A stretch of DNA of 64,000 nt from Thiococcus pfennigii (lineage in GTDB: Bacteria; Pseudomonadota; Gammaproteobacteria; Chromatiales; Chromatiaceae), in NCBI RefSeq assembly GCF_016583835.1, contig NZ_NRRW01000016.1, forward strand, positions 1-64,000. The letters are read 5' to 3'. Of this stretch, positions 19,832 through 27,742 are shown piece after piece (the first letter of the stretch is position 1; each line of letters begins with the position of its first letter). The notes below the pieces were generated by a model. It was not told the DNA's origin and did not search any database. It was given only the letters and a program-made list of their open reading frames with translations. The translations under genes were made by a program, and so were the position numbers.

Positions 19832-21226
19832 ATGCTCCAGATCTACAACAGCCTGACCCGTCGGAAAGACGCCTTCACCCCGCTCGTGCCCGGCCACGTG
19901 CGGATGTACGTCTGCGGCATGACGGTCTACGACTACTGCCACCTCGGGCACGCGCGCGTCATGGTGGTCTTCGACGTCGTCTACCGGTATCTGCGCCACC
20001 TCGGCTACGAGGTGACCTACATCCGCAACATCACCGACATCGACGACAAGATCATCCGCCGCGCCGCCGAGAATGGCCAGCCGATCGCCGCCCTCACCGA
20101 GCGCTTCATCGCCGCGATGCACGAGGATGCGGCCGCGCTCGGCGTCTTGCCGCCGAGCGACGAGCCGCGCGCGACCGCCCACATCGATGAGATCCAGGCG
20201 ATGGTCGCCACCCTCCTCGACAAGGGCCTCGCCTATTGCGCCGACAACGGCGACGTCTACTACGCGGTCGGGCGCTTCCCCGGCTACGGCAAGCTCTCCG
20301 GCAAGGACCCGCAGGAGCTGCGCGCCGGCAGCCGCGTCGAGGTCGACGAGGCCAAGCGCGATCCGCTCGACTTCGTCCTCTGGAAGGCCGCCAAGCCCGG
20401 CGAGCCGGCCTGGGAATCGCCTTGGGGGCCGGGGCGGCCCGGCTGGCACATCGAGTGCTCGGCGATGTCGACCTGCGCGCTCGGCGCCCACTTCGACATC
20501 CACGGCGGCGGGGCGGATCTGCAGTTCCCGCACCACGAGAACGAGATCGCCCAGTCCGAGGGCGCGACCGGCGAGCCGTTCGTGAACGTCTGGATGCACA
20601 ACGGCTTCGTGCGCGTCAACGACGAGAAGATGTCCAAATCGCTCGGCAACTTCTTCACCGTCCGCGAGATCCTCGCCCGCTACCGGCCCGAGGAGGTGCG
20701 CTACTTCATCCTCACCAGTCAGTACCGCAGCCCGCTCAACTACGACGAGGACCACCTCCAGCAGGCGCGCGGCGCGCTGACCCGCTTCTACACCGCGCTG
20801 CGCGGCCTGCCGCCGGCCGAGCCCGCCGGCGGCGAGGCCTTCAGCGAGCGCTTCCATGCGGCGATGGACGACGACTTCGCGACCCCCGAGGCCCTGGCCG
20901 TCCTCTTCGACCTGGTCCGCGAGATCAACCGGCTGCGCGCCGACGACGAGGCCCGGGCGGCCGCGCTCGGCGCCGAGCTGCGCCGCCTCGGCGACGTGCT
21001 GGGGATCCTCCAAGGCGACCCAGAGGCCTATCTGCGCGGCGAAGGCCTCGCCGATGCGGGACCCGCCGCCCTCGCCGACGCGGCCATCGACGAGCTGATC
21101 GAACGCCGTACCGCCGCCCGCCTGGCTCGTCAATGGGCCGAGGCCGACCGCCTCCGCGATCAGCTCCAGGACGCCGGCATCCTGCTCGAGGACGGCCCGC
21201 AAGGCACGACCTGGCGCCGCGCCTGA
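19832..21226 (+). CDS. cysS: Cysteine--tRNA ligase
   Basis: Class I aminoacyl-tRNA synthetase that charges tRNA-Cys, in the cytosol; zinc-dependent. The 464-aa length is normal. Motifs are [18 protein letters not shown] (zinc cysteine and the HIGH-like HLGH), WHIECSAMS and [10 protein letters not shown] (further zinc ligands), and KMSKSLGN. Start ATG 19832 (MLQIYNSL) is typical; a GTG 15 nt upstream is less likely. Its last 931 bp occur a second time at 22937-23867 as a 5'-truncated copy. This upstream copy is the only complete one and must be the functional gene. The stop is followed directly by a probable group II intron end in inverse orientation. Confidence 0.96.
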   Translation: MLQIYNSLTRRKDAFTPLVPGHVRMYVCGMTVYDYCHLGHARVMVVFDVVYRYLRHLGYEVTYIRNITDIDDKIIRRAAENGQPIAALTERFIAAMHEDAAALGVLPPSDEPRATAHIDEIQAMVATLLDKGLAYCADNGDVYYAVGRFPGYGKLSGKDPQELRAGSRVEVDEAKRDPLDFVLWKAAKPGEPAWESPWGPGRPGWHIECSAMSTCALGAHFDIHGGGADLQFPHHENEIAQSEGATGEPFVNVWMHNGFVRVNDEKMSKSLGNFFTVREILARYRPEEVRYFILTSQYRSPLNYDEDHLQQARGALTRFYTALRGLPPAEPAGGEAFSERFHAAMDDDFATPEALAVLFDLVREINRLRADDEARAAALGAELRRLGDVLGILQGDPEAYLRGEGLADAGPAALADAAIDELIERRTAARLARQWAEADRLRDQLQDAGILLEDGPQGTTWRRA

Positions 21227-21240
21227 CGATCGGGTCGGGG
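20296..21240 (+). repeat. Direct repeat, left copy (cysS 3' end)
   Basis: Colinear with 22937-23867 without a single insertion or deletion over 931 bp (offset 2,641 bp), with a few scattered substitutions that I estimate at about 2 percent. After the stop codon a 13-nt block (GATCGGGTCGGGG, 21228-21240) recurs at 23903-23915, displaced by a 34-nt insertion in the right copy. The repeat thus extends slightly beyond the gene and ends exactly where the intron-like hairpin begins. Confidence 0.95.
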
Positions 21241-21316
21241 TGACGGGATTGCGCCCGTCACCCCTCCCACACCACCGGACATGCGGTTTTCCGCATCCGG
21301 CGGTTGAGCCCAGCGG
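21241..21316 (-). mobile_element. Group II intron 3'-end remnant (domains V-VI-like)
   Basis: Read on the minus strand, GCCGGATGCGGAAAACCGCA followed by TGTCCGGT folds like domain V of a bacterial group II intron. It is followed by a long hairpin (GGGTGACGGG paired with CCCGTCACCC) in the place of domain VI, then the presumed 3' exon CCCCGACCCGATC. No reverse transcriptase frame remains. The element starts exactly where similarity between the two cysS copies ends. The AGC triad of domain V is not clearly conserved, so it is a decayed or misidentified element. Confidence 0.5.
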
Positions 21317-21360
21317 GTTAAGCCCGCAAGCGTCCACGGTAGGGTCAGCTCGCCCGCCCT

Positions 21361-21459
21361 TCGCGCTGAAGCGCCTCGAGCAGATCAACCCGCACCAGCT
21401 CATCTACCACCTGCCCAAGCCGCGACGCGATGGGCGCACGACCCTGGTGCTCAGCCCGA
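21361..21459 (+). pseudogene. IS91-family transposase fragment
   Basis: The translated stretch FALKRLEQINPHQLIYHLPK, then PRRDGRTTLVLSP, resembles the C-terminal part of IS91-type (rolling-circle, HUH) transposases, where a similar QL-Y-L-KP--DG-T-L-L-P pattern occurs. Only about 33 codons are recognisable; upstream is missing and downstream is frame-disrupted. It is a fossil of an IS91-like insertion next to the intron remnant. Confidence 0.55.
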
Positions 21460-21822
21460 GCCCGAGCTCGAATTCGATCAGCGTATCACCTGGTAGCCGC
21501 CGTCTCCTGCGGAAGACGGTGCCGAGCCCCTTCGTCTTGCCACCGTCCGGCATGAACCCGGGCCCGCTCCAGCGCACCGTCTTAGCCGGCCACGGGCGTC
21601 GCGCGAGGTCGGTCTGCCATCTTTTCCGGCCTTGACCTCACATCCCGCTCCCGCCGCCACCAACGTCCTGTCTCAGCCCCGGCTGGACCCCCAAGGCAGC
21701 TTGGATTTCCTATCCGTATCCGTTTAGCCGTCGCGGAGCTACACACGCTGCACCATTGCGAGCGCCCGGACGGCGGCCACGGCCAGCCCTGGTCCCCGCT
21801 CGCGGCCATCGACGCCACCTGC

Positions 21823-21850
21823 TTGACAGGCCGAGCTGCTGCCGCATACT
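21823..21850 (+). promoter_or_regulatory. Promoter of the Xre/RES toxin-antitoxin operon
   Basis: A consensus TTGACA (21823-21828) and CATACT (21845-21850) with 16-nt spacing lie 36 bp before the antitoxin start. The antitoxin would be expected to bind here and autoregulate. Confidence 0.6.
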
Positions 21851-21885
21851 CCGACCCATGAACAGGTCAATGCGTGAGGCATCCG

Positions 21886-22254
21886 ATGTCCGTACCCGCT
21901 GAACTGCTGCACGCGGTCACCGCCGCAGACGGCACGGTGGCGACCGACCGGCTGGCCGCGACGCTGCACATCTCCAAGGGCGAACTGGCGCTCGCCATCG
22001 GCCTGTCGCGGGACGCGGTCTCCAAGCGCAGCCGCGCCACCTCGCGCCAGACCCAGCAACGGCTGCGCGATACGGTGGAGATCCTGAACCGGGTCGCCGG
22101 CTGGGCCGGCTCCACCGGTCGCGCCTTCGCCTGGTTCCGCTCGCAACCCCTGGCCTCCTTCGGTGACCTGACCGCCGAGGACCTGGTCAAACAGGGCCGC
22201 GCCCAGGCCGTCAAGGACTATCTGTCGCGCATCGCCGAGGGCGGCTACGCGTGA
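21886..22254 (+). CDS. Xre/MbcA/ParS-type antitoxin (DUF2384)
   Basis: Antitoxin of a Xre-RES type II module; it neutralises the downstream RES toxin and probably represses the operon. The 122-aa protein starts with an Xre-like helix-turn-helix region (LAATLHISKGELALAIGLSR) and continues into the MbcA/ParS C-terminal domain (AFAWFRSQPLASFGDLTAED, then LVKQGRAQAVKDYLSRIAEG). ATG 21886 has a GAGG ribosome-binding site 6 nt upstream. Its stop overlaps the toxin GTG start by four bases (GTGA), so toxin translation is coupled. It lies between two copies of the cysS 3' end. Confidence 0.9.
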   Translation: MSVPAELLHAVTAADGTVATDRLAATLHISKGELALAIGLSRDAVSKRSRATSRQTQQRLRDTVEILNRVAGWAGSTGRAFAWFRSQPLASFGDLTAEDLVKQGRAQAVKDYLSRIAEGGYA

Positions 22255-22868
22255 CGGCGGCGCCGGGCGGCGGGCCGTCCGGGGAACTGGCCGGCGGATT
22301 GGCTGATGGGGACCTGCCGACCCGGCGCTTCACCGGCCTGGTCTACCGCGCCCATCACCCGCGCTGGGCCTTCGCGCCCGTCTCGGGCGAGGGCGCCGCC
22401 CGCCACGGCGGGCGCTTCAACTCGCGTGGCACGCCAGCCCTGTACACGTCGCTCGACCCGACCACCGCGTGGATGGAGGCCCAGCAAGGGCTGCCGTTCA
22501 AGGCGCAGCCGATGACGCTGGTCGGCTATCGGGTGGATTGCGGGCCGCTGCTCGACCTGACCGCAGCCGCTGTCCAGGCCGCCGTCGGGGTCGGCCCCGA
22601 CACCCTGGCCTGCGCCTGGGAAGACCTCGCCAGCCGCGGACACACCCCGCCCACATGGCACCTCGCCCGCGCCCTGATCGCCGGCGGCCTGCATGGCGTG
22701 CTGGTGCCGAGCTTCGCGCCCGGCGCCCGGCCTGACGCCCGCAATCTCGTGCTCTGGCGCTGGGCGGACACCGCGCCCTGCGCAATCCGTGTTATCGATG
22801 ATGGTAACCGGCTGCCGCGCGACGCCGCGTCCTGGCCAGCGGACCCCGACCCCAGCCCGCGGGCTTGA
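22251..22868 (+). CDS. RES-domain toxin
   Basis: Toxin of the Xre-RES module; members of the RES family degrade NAD+ and stop growth. At 205 aa it carries the family pattern: YRAHHPRWAFAPVSGEGAAR with the conserved Arg, HGGRFNSRGTPALYTSLDPT with the Arg-Phe/Asn-Ser RES-type motif and the following Tyr, and the C-terminal ARNLVLWRW. It begins at a GTG overlapping the antitoxin stop. It appears intact, so the module is probably active. Its position between direct repeats of cysS means that loss of the intervening DNA by recombination would remove the antitoxin. Confidence 0.88.
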   Translation: MTAAPGGGPSGELAGGLADGDLPTRRFTGLVYRAHHPRWAFAPVSGEGAARHGGRFNSRGTPALYTSLDPTTAWMEAQQGLPFKAQPMTLVGYRVDCGPLLDLTAAAVQAAVGVGPDTLACAWEDLASRGHTPPTWHLARALIAGGLHGVLVPSFAPGARPDARNLVLWRWADTAPCAIRVIDDGNRLPRDAASWPADPDPSPRA

Positions 22869-22936
22869 GTTGCCCGCCGCGCCAGCCTCACAGCAGCTTC
22901 CCAACGAGCGCATCGCCATGCCCCCTGCCGCCACCG

Positions 22937-23867
22937 CTCCGGCAAGGACCCGCAGGAGCTGCGCGCCGGCAGCCGCGTCGAGGTCGACGAGGCCAAGCGC
23001 GATCCGCTCGACTTCGTCCTCTGGAAGGCCGCCAAGCCCGGCGAGCCGGCCTGGGAATCGCCTTGGGGGCCGGGGCGGCCCGGCTGGCACATCGAGTGCT
23101 CGGCGATGTCGACCTGCGCGCTCGGCGCCCACTTCGACATCCACGGCGGCGGTGCGGACCTCCAGTTCCCGCACCACGAGAACGAGATCGCCCAGTCCGA
23201 GGGCGCGACCGGCGAGCCGTTCGTGAACGTCTGGATGCACAACGGCTTCGTGCGCGTCAACGACGAGAAGATGTCCAAATCGCTCGGCAACTTCTTCACC
23301 GTGCGCGAGATCCTCGCCCGCTACCGGCCCGAGGAGGTGCGCTACTTCATCCTCACCAGTCAGTACCGCAGCCCGCTCAACTACGACGAGGACCACCTCC
23401 AGCAGGCGCGCGGCGCGCTGACCCGCTTCTACACCGCGCTGCGCGGCCTGCCGCCGGCCGAGCCCGCCGGCGGCGAGGCCTTCAGCGAGCGCTTCCATGC
23501 GGCGATGGACGACGACTTCGCGACCCCCGAGGCCCTGGCCGTCCTCTTCGACCTGGTCCGCGAGATCAACCGGGTACGCGCCGACGACGAGGCCCGGGCG
23601 GCCGCGCTCGGCGCCGAGCTGCGCCGCCTCGGCGACGTGCTGGGGATCCTCCAGGGCGACCCAGAGGCCTATCTGCGCGGCGAAGGCCTCGCCGATGCGG
23701 GACCCGCCGCCCTCGACGACGCGGCCATCGACGAGCTGATCGAACGCCGCACCGCCGCCCGCCAGGCGCGCCAATGGGCCGAGGCCGACCGCCTCCGCGA
23801 TCAGCTCCAGGACGCCGGCATCCTCCTCGAAGACGGCCCCCAAGGCACGACCTGGCGCCGCGCCTGA
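22937..23867 (+). pseudogene. 5'-truncated cysS duplicate
   Basis: Second copy of the last 931 bp of cysS. It contains the zinc ligand region, the KMSKS motif and the full C terminus but lacks the first 154 codons, including the HIGH motif, so it cannot be an active synthetase. The frame is fully preserved over about 309 codons, and the substitutions include conservative ones (Leu-Arg to Val-Arg in REINRLRAD, Ala to Asp near the C terminus). An internal ATG (23106) could start a 253-aa product, but there is no evidence for expression. The intact frame points to a recent duplication or to gene conversion with the functional gene. Confidence 0.9.
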
Positions 23868-23915
23868 TCGCGGGCGGCGTCTGACAAAGGTGCGGTCAGA
23901 TTGATCGGGTCGGGG
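22937..23915 (+). repeat. Direct repeat, right copy (cysS 3' end)
   Basis: Right copy of the repeat described at 20296-21240. It includes a 34-nt insertion after the stop codon before the shared GATCGGGTCGGGG block. The two copies bracket the intron and IS91 remnants and the Xre/RES module, 1.7 kb in total. Confidence 0.9.
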
Positions 23916-24054
23916 CTCGATTTTCTGGTGATCGGGCCGCGGGTCCAAATCGCGCCACGGAGCGGGTGCGGTTACCGTGGGTGTAGCGTCCGTTGCATCT
24001 GCCGGTCGGTGTGCCCGTCCACTCGGCCGAGGGGTGGCGTGCTGGAGAGACCCG

Positions 24055-24228
24055 CTGGGCCGCGTCCTCCATCGGGCGTTGCGTGAGCTGGCCGGAGATC
24101 CGGATATCCATGAGACGGTGGTTGCCTTTCACGTCCAGCAGGGGGCCGAGAAGGCCTTGAAGGCGGCGTTTGCCCATGCCGGCGAGCCGCATTGGCGGAC
24201 GCATGGTCTCGCCACGAGCTGCCATCTC
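24055..24228 (+). pseudogene. HEPN-domain toxin fragment
   Basis: The translated stretch LRELAGDPDIHETVVAFHVQ, then QGAEKALKAAFAHAGEPHWR and THGL, matches the N-terminal half of HEPN proteins (helical, with the QQ-AEKALKA core) that form toxins paired with MNT nucleotidyltransferases. The frame is cut off before the second half with the catalytic R-x4-6-H motif and runs into the vapBC promoter region. No start with a ribosome-binding site is evident. The presumed MNT partner lies, also damaged, at 24962-25267. Confidence 0.6.
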
Positions 24229-24289
24229 CGCTCTAGGGAGACAGGTGCCTGTTATCATGACAGCTATTAGGCGGGCTGGAGTATTGGTC

Positions 24290-24532
24290 ATGATAGCGAT
24301 GAAGATGTCGGAAGGCGGTCGGGTTGTCGTGCCGGCGGAGATTCGCAAGGCGCTCGGGATCCGGGACGGCGATACCGTGTTGTGGGAGCTGGGCGAGGGC
24401 GAGGCGCGGCTGACGACGCGCCGGGAGCAGTTGCGCCGCGCTCAGGCGTTGGTGCGGCGGTACGTGCCGGCGGATCGGTCCCTGGTCGCCGAGCTCGAGG
24501 CGGAGCGCCGCGCCGAGTCGGGACGCGACTGA
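24290..24532 (+). CDS. AbrB/MazE-type antitoxin (VapB-like)
   Basis: An 80-aa antitoxin with a swapped-hairpin AbrB DNA-binding domain: MSEGGRVVVPAEIRKALGIR, then DGDTVLWELGEGEARLTTR. The C-terminal helix (LVRRYVPADRSLVAELEAER) should bind the toxin. The start at ATG 24290 has GGAG 8 nt upstream; other ATGs 9-15 nt downstream are possible. Its stop is one base before the VapC start, so the pair is one operon. An AT-rich stretch (24240-24280) containing the near-palindrome TATCATGACAGCTATTA probably holds promoter and operator. Confidence 0.88.
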   Translation: MIAMKMSEGGRVVVPAEIRKALGIRDGDTVLWELGEGEARLTTRREQLRRAQALVRRYVPADRSLVAELEAERRAESGRD

Positions 24533-24533
24533 C

Positions 24534-24938
24534 ATGGTCTTGGATGCCTCCGCGGTGTTGGCGTACCTCCAGCAGGAGGCGGGGTGGGAGCGTGTCGAAG
24601 CGGCCTTGCTACAGGGGCGTTGCGTCTTGTCCGGTGTCAATCTGGCCGAGGTCTTGTCCCGGCTCTCGGACTGGGACGTGCCGCTGGAGGAGGCGCAGGC
24701 CGCGCTGGCGGCCTGGGACCTGGAGATCGCGGTCTTCGATGCGCCTGCGGCCCGCGCGACCGCCGCGCTGCGGCCGTTGACCCGTGCCCTGGGCTTGTCG
24801 CTTGGCGACCGCGCCTGTCTGGCACTCGCGCAAACGCGTGGGATGACCGCGTTGACTGCCGACCGTGCCTGGGCGCGGTTGGGGCCTGGTCTCGGGGTCG
24901 CGGTGGATTCGATCCGCCCGGAGTCCGCCGACCGGTGA
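24534..24938 (+). CDS. PIN-domain toxin (VapC-like ribonuclease)
   Basis: A 134-aa PIN-domain RNase, the toxin partner of the upstream AbrB-type antitoxin. PIN acidic residues are in place: Asp4 in MVLDASAVLAYLQQE, Glu in NLAEVLSRL, Asp in LSLGDRACLALA and Asp in LTADRAW, giving the four-acid Mg site. Length and order are typical, so the module is probably functional. It begins one base after the antitoxin stop. It separates the HEPN fragment from the damaged MNT gene. Confidence 0.9.
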   Translation: MVLDASAVLAYLQQEAGWERVEAALLQGRCVLSGVNLAEVLSRLSDWDVPLEEAQAALAAWDLEIAVFDAPAARATAALRPLTRALGLSLGDRACLALAQTRGMTALTADRAWARLGPGLGVAVDSIRPESADR

Positions 24939-24961
24939 CGCCCGGCGAGACGGAGGTTCGG

Positions 24962-25267
24962 GTGAGCGCGAGGGGCGCCCGGACACTCCTGCCGAAGCAC
25001 CGTGCGACGGTCCTGGAGGTGCTGGCGCGTCACGTGCTGGGGCGTGACCTGCGGGCGTTCGAGTCGCGGGTCCATGGACGGGCATAGCGCTATTCGGACC
25101 TCGACCTGGTCGTCATGGGCACGGAGCCGTTGCCCGACCTGGTTCGCGCGCGGCTGGTGGAGGATTTCGAGGGGAGCGACCTGCTGTTTCGCCTCGAATT
25201 GGTCGAGTATTCGGGGACCTGCCGGCGTCATGCCCGGAGGTCCCCGCAGCGATCCCGGCAAGCCTGA
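24962..25267 (+). pseudogene. MNT-type nucleotidyltransferase antitoxin, nonsense-mutated
   Basis: A reading frame starting at GTG 24962 (GGAGG 5 nt upstream) gives HRATVLEVLARHVLGRDLRA, then FESRVHGRA, a TAG at 25085-25087, and continues in the same frame with RYSDLDLVVMG. This is the minimal nucleotidyltransferase core: the usual G-S-R-x-x-G...SDLDL signature, with the first Gly replaced by Glu. The single stop codon sits exactly where a Lys or Arg is usual. The frame stays open to 25267, but the C terminus has lost resemblance. It was probably the antitoxin of the HEPN fragment at 24055-24228. Confidence 0.7.
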
Positions 25268-25427
25268 CGGTCCGCGCAGCGGACCCGACGAGGCTGGGGC
25301 GCCTCGAACGGGAATCGGAGCCGATCCATCCGGGGTAGCGTAAACGTGGCGCTCAGTGTGCTGCGCGTTTGCAAGTAACGCTATGATTTAGAGATATTCG
25401 GGGCGAAACGAGTTATCTGGAGGCTCT

Positions 25428-26027
25428 ATGGAGGCGGCACGATACGCGCGCGATCATCATACCTACGGTGACTATCTGGCGTGGCCGGACGATGTGCGTT
25501 ACGAGCTGATCGATGGCGAGGCCTATCTGATGGCCCCGGCGCCCACGCTGGAGCACCAGGAGGTCGCTGGGGAGATCTTCCGGCAGTTGGCGAACGCCCT
25601 GGCCGACCCGGGGCAGACCTGCCGTCCCTTCATCGCCCCGGTGGATGTCCGCCTGCCGCGCGCCGACGAGGCCGATGAGCTGGTCGACACGGTGGTGCAG
25701 CCGGACGTGCTGGTCGTCTGCGACCCGGCGAAGCTCGACCGGCGCGGCGTGCGTGGGGCGCCGGATCTGGTCGTCGAGGTCCTGTCGCCGGCGACGGCGA
25801 GCCACGATCATCGGCGCAAGCGCCAGGTCTACGAGCGCGCCGGCGTGCCCGAGTTCTGGTTGGTACACCCGACCGACCGGATGGTGACCATCTATCGTCT
25901 CGAAGCGGGCCGCTTCGGCAAGCCCGAGATCTGCGAACTCGCCGGCGAGACGCCGGTGGCGATCCTGCCGGGCGTGGCGATCGCCTGGGACGACCTGGTG
26001 CGGCGCCTCCCGCCGCCCGGGCCCTGA
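25428..26027 (+). CDS. Uma2-family (DUF820) endonuclease-like protein
   Basis: A 199-aa member of the Uma2/DUF820 family, which has a PD-(D/E)XK nuclease fold and is common in cyanobacteria and phototrophic proteobacteria. The sequence shows RYELIDGEAYLMAPAPTLEH, DTVVQPDVLVVCDPAKLD with the catalytic Asp, LVVEVLSPATASHDHRRKRQ with Glu and Lys, and YERAGVPEFWLVHP. All expected catalytic residues are present. GGAGG lies 6 nt before the ATG. The physiological role of the family is unclear; copies often lie in accessory DNA, as here beside toxin-antitoxin genes. Confidence 0.9.
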   Translation: MEAARYARDHHTYGDYLAWPDDVRYELIDGEAYLMAPAPTLEHQEVAGEIFRQLANALADPGQTCRPFIAPVDVRLPRADEADELVDTVVQPDVLVVCDPAKLDRRGVRGAPDLVVEVLSPATASHDHRRKRQVYERAGVPEFWLVHPTDRMVTIYRLEAGRFGKPEICELAGETPVAILPGVAIAWDDLVRRLPPPGP

Positions 26028-26136
26028 GCGCTGGGATGGCCGATGCCGCGAATCCGAGGCGCATCCTGCACTTCGGATCCAATGCCCGTGGCGATGCCGA
26101 CGCCTCGCAGGAACGAGCGTCTGCGCGCTCCCGCGT

Positions 26137-27111
26137 TCAGGCCACCCGCGCGCAGGGGCGCCCGGCGGCGAAGTCGGCGATGTTGGCCGCGACGCCGTCG
26201 ATGAGCCGTTGGCGGGCCTCGCGGCTGGCCCAGGCGCAGTGGGGCGTCACGGTCAGGTTGGGGATGTCGGGGGCGAGGAGCGGGTGGTCGGGGGGCGGCG
26301 GTTCGGTGCCGAGCACGTCGACCAGGGCGCCGGCGATCTGGCCACGGCGTAGGGCCTCGGCCAGCGCCGCCTCGTCGACGATCCCGCCGCGGGCAGTGTT
26401 GATCAGCAGGGCGTCGGGGCGCATGGCGGCGAGCTCGGCGGCGCCGATCAGGCCGCGCGTGTTGTCGGCGAGCGGGCAGTGCAGGCTGAGCACGTGCACG
26501 CGCGGCAGCAGCTCGGCGAGTGGTAGCCGGCCGGCCTCGGGCGGTCCGCCTGGGCGTTGGGCGATCAGGACCTCCATCCCGAACGCCACGGCGACCCGCG
26601 CCACGGCCCGGCCGAGTTCGCCGTAGCCGACGATGCCCAGGCGTCGCCCGGCGATCTCGTGGATCGGGTGATCGAGCAGGCAGAACTGGCCGCTGCGCGA
26701 CCAGTCGCCGGCTGCGACCGAGGCGCGATAGTCCTGCATCCGCGTCGCGTGCGCGAGGATCCCGGCGAAGACGTGCTGTACGACCGCCGGCGTCGCATAG
26801 CCGGTGACGTTGGTCACCGCGATGCCGAGTTCGCGCGCCGCGGCCAGGTCGACATTGTTGGTGCCGGTCGCGGCGATGCAGACGAGCCGCAGCCCCGGGG
26901 TCGCGGCGAGTCGCGCCCGGTCGAGGACGACCTTGTTGGTGACCACCACCTGGGCCTCGGCGATCCGTTCGGCGACGGCGTCGGCCGGCGTGGCGCGATG
27001 GTGTGTCCAGGCGCGACAGGTCGCCGCGAGGTGCGCGAGCGAGATGTCGCCGGTGTCGATGGTGGCGAGGTCGAGCACGACCCCGCGGTCGAAGGTCGCG
27101 GACAGGGACAT
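26137..27111 (-). CDS. D-2-hydroxyacid dehydrogenase, probably hydroxypyruvate/glycerate type
   Basis: NAD(P)-dependent dehydrogenase of the D-isomer-specific 2-hydroxyacid family (324 aa). Features include AQVVVTNKVVLDRARL, a start typical of glycerate dehydrogenases (HprA). The Rossmann motif is GYGELGRAVAR, and the catalytic Arg/Glu/His set is NTARGGIVDEAAL, DVLGTEPPPPDHPLL and TPHCAWAS. The C-terminal CAWASREARQRLIDGVAANI again resembles HprA, so conversion of hydroxypyruvate to glycerate in photorespiration- or serine-cycle-like metabolism is the best guess. The start at ATG 27111 follows GGAG by 11 nt. It is convergent with Uma2 and has no operon partner. Confidence 0.85.
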   Translation of the reverse strand: MSLSATFDRGVVLDLATIDTGDISLAHLAATCRAWTHHRATPADAVAERIAEAQVVVTNKVVLDRARLAATPGLRLVCIAATGTNNVDLAAARELGIAVTNVTGYATPAVVQHVFAGILAHATRMQDYRASVAAGDWSRSGQFCLLDHPIHEIAGRRLGIVGYGELGRAVARVAVAFGMEVLIAQRPGGPPEAGRLPLAELLPRVHVLSLHCPLADNTRGLIGAAELAAMRPDALLINTARGGIVDEAALAEALRRGQIAGALVDVLGTEPPPPDHPLLAPDIPNLTVTPHCAWASREARQRLIDGVAANIADFAAGRPCARVA

Positions 27112-27331
27112 GGACGGGCGGTCTCCTCGGCGGCATGAGTGTGGCGAACTGTGCCACAGGTGCGGGGGTTCTTGCCCGCTATGGCGGGACGGCGTCTCCT
27201 CCGCGAGGTGTAGCGCCACTCGTCGCGTTCGTCCTTCGTGTCCTGCGTTCAGGCATGGGTGTAGCCAAGACGCGTGCAGAGCCCTTGAAGGACTGCCCGA
27301 AGGGTGTCAGGCGTGACTTGACCGAACGTCT

Positions 27332-27742
27332 TTAGGGGACCTTGAAACATTGCCATCCGGGCAATTTTTCAAGACGCGAAGCGAAAATGCGATTTCCGCT
27401 TCGCTTCATTTTCCGTCGCTTAGGCGACTGAAAATGGCGGGGCATCCTTGCCCCGCGCGGGCACCTTGGACTTTTCAAGGTGCCCTTTACAATACGATTT
27501 GCGTTCAGCGTGAAGATTTTGTCGAGTCGCCCCCAACTCTGCCGCGGTAGCGCGCCGGAGACGAGACACCCGGAAGCGAGCCGCAATCCGTGCGCGACGG
27601 ACGGCACCGTTGTGACAGCGAGTGCGACAAAATCGCCGTGCCGATCCGGTTCGGTCAAGACAAGGACAGGTCGCCTCTTGGCGGTTGGCGAATCAGCGAA
27701 CGGGAAGGGGATCAGGACGAGGTCCGCTGGACTACAGGTCAT
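27332..27742 (-). CDS. PemK/MazF-family toxin with altered C terminus
   Basis: mRNA-interferase-type toxin (136 aa as it stands). The N-terminal 90 residues are clearly PemK/MazF: SPADLVLIPFPFADSPTAKR, RPVLVLTEPDRHGDF, PRQSWGRLDKIFTLNANRIV. After IVKGTLKS the normal C-terminal helices are gone. The frame runs through a palindromic repeat element (27335-27484), giving a basic tail (SPKRRKMKRSGNRI) that ends at the element's outer terminal repeat. The ATG at 27742 overlaps the antitoxin stop by 11 nt. Loss of the C-terminal helix may inactivate or alter the toxin, as it takes part in dimerisation and antitoxin binding in the family. Confidence 0.75.
   Translation of the reverse strand: MTCSPADLVLIPFPFADSPTAKRRPVLVLTEPDRHGDFVALAVTTVPSVAHGLRLASGCLVSGALPRQSWGRLDKIFTLNANRIVKGTLKSPRCPRGARMPRHFQSPKRRKMKRSGNRIFASRLEKLPGWQCFKVP
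27335..27484. repeat. Multi-hairpin element with terminal inverted repeats (MITE/REP-like, copy 1)
   Basis: About 150 bp bounded by ACCTTGAAA (27339-27347) and TTTCAAGGT (27473-27481). Inside are at least four palindromes: TTGCC-atcc-GGGCAA, GCGAAGCG...CGCTTCGC, CATTTTC-GTCGC-ttag-GCGAC-GAAAATG (interrupted only by single bases) and GGGGCA-tcct-TGCCCC. The composition is like a miniature mobile element; it lies in the 3' part of the pemK gene. The right end (CCCGCGCGGGCACCTTG, then TTCAAGG) recurs at 60325-60366. Confidence 0.75.

Noticed and set aside
23106-23867. Second functional cysteine--tRNA ligase
   Set aside because: It lacks the first 154 codons including the HIGH motif, and has no ribosome-binding site of its own.
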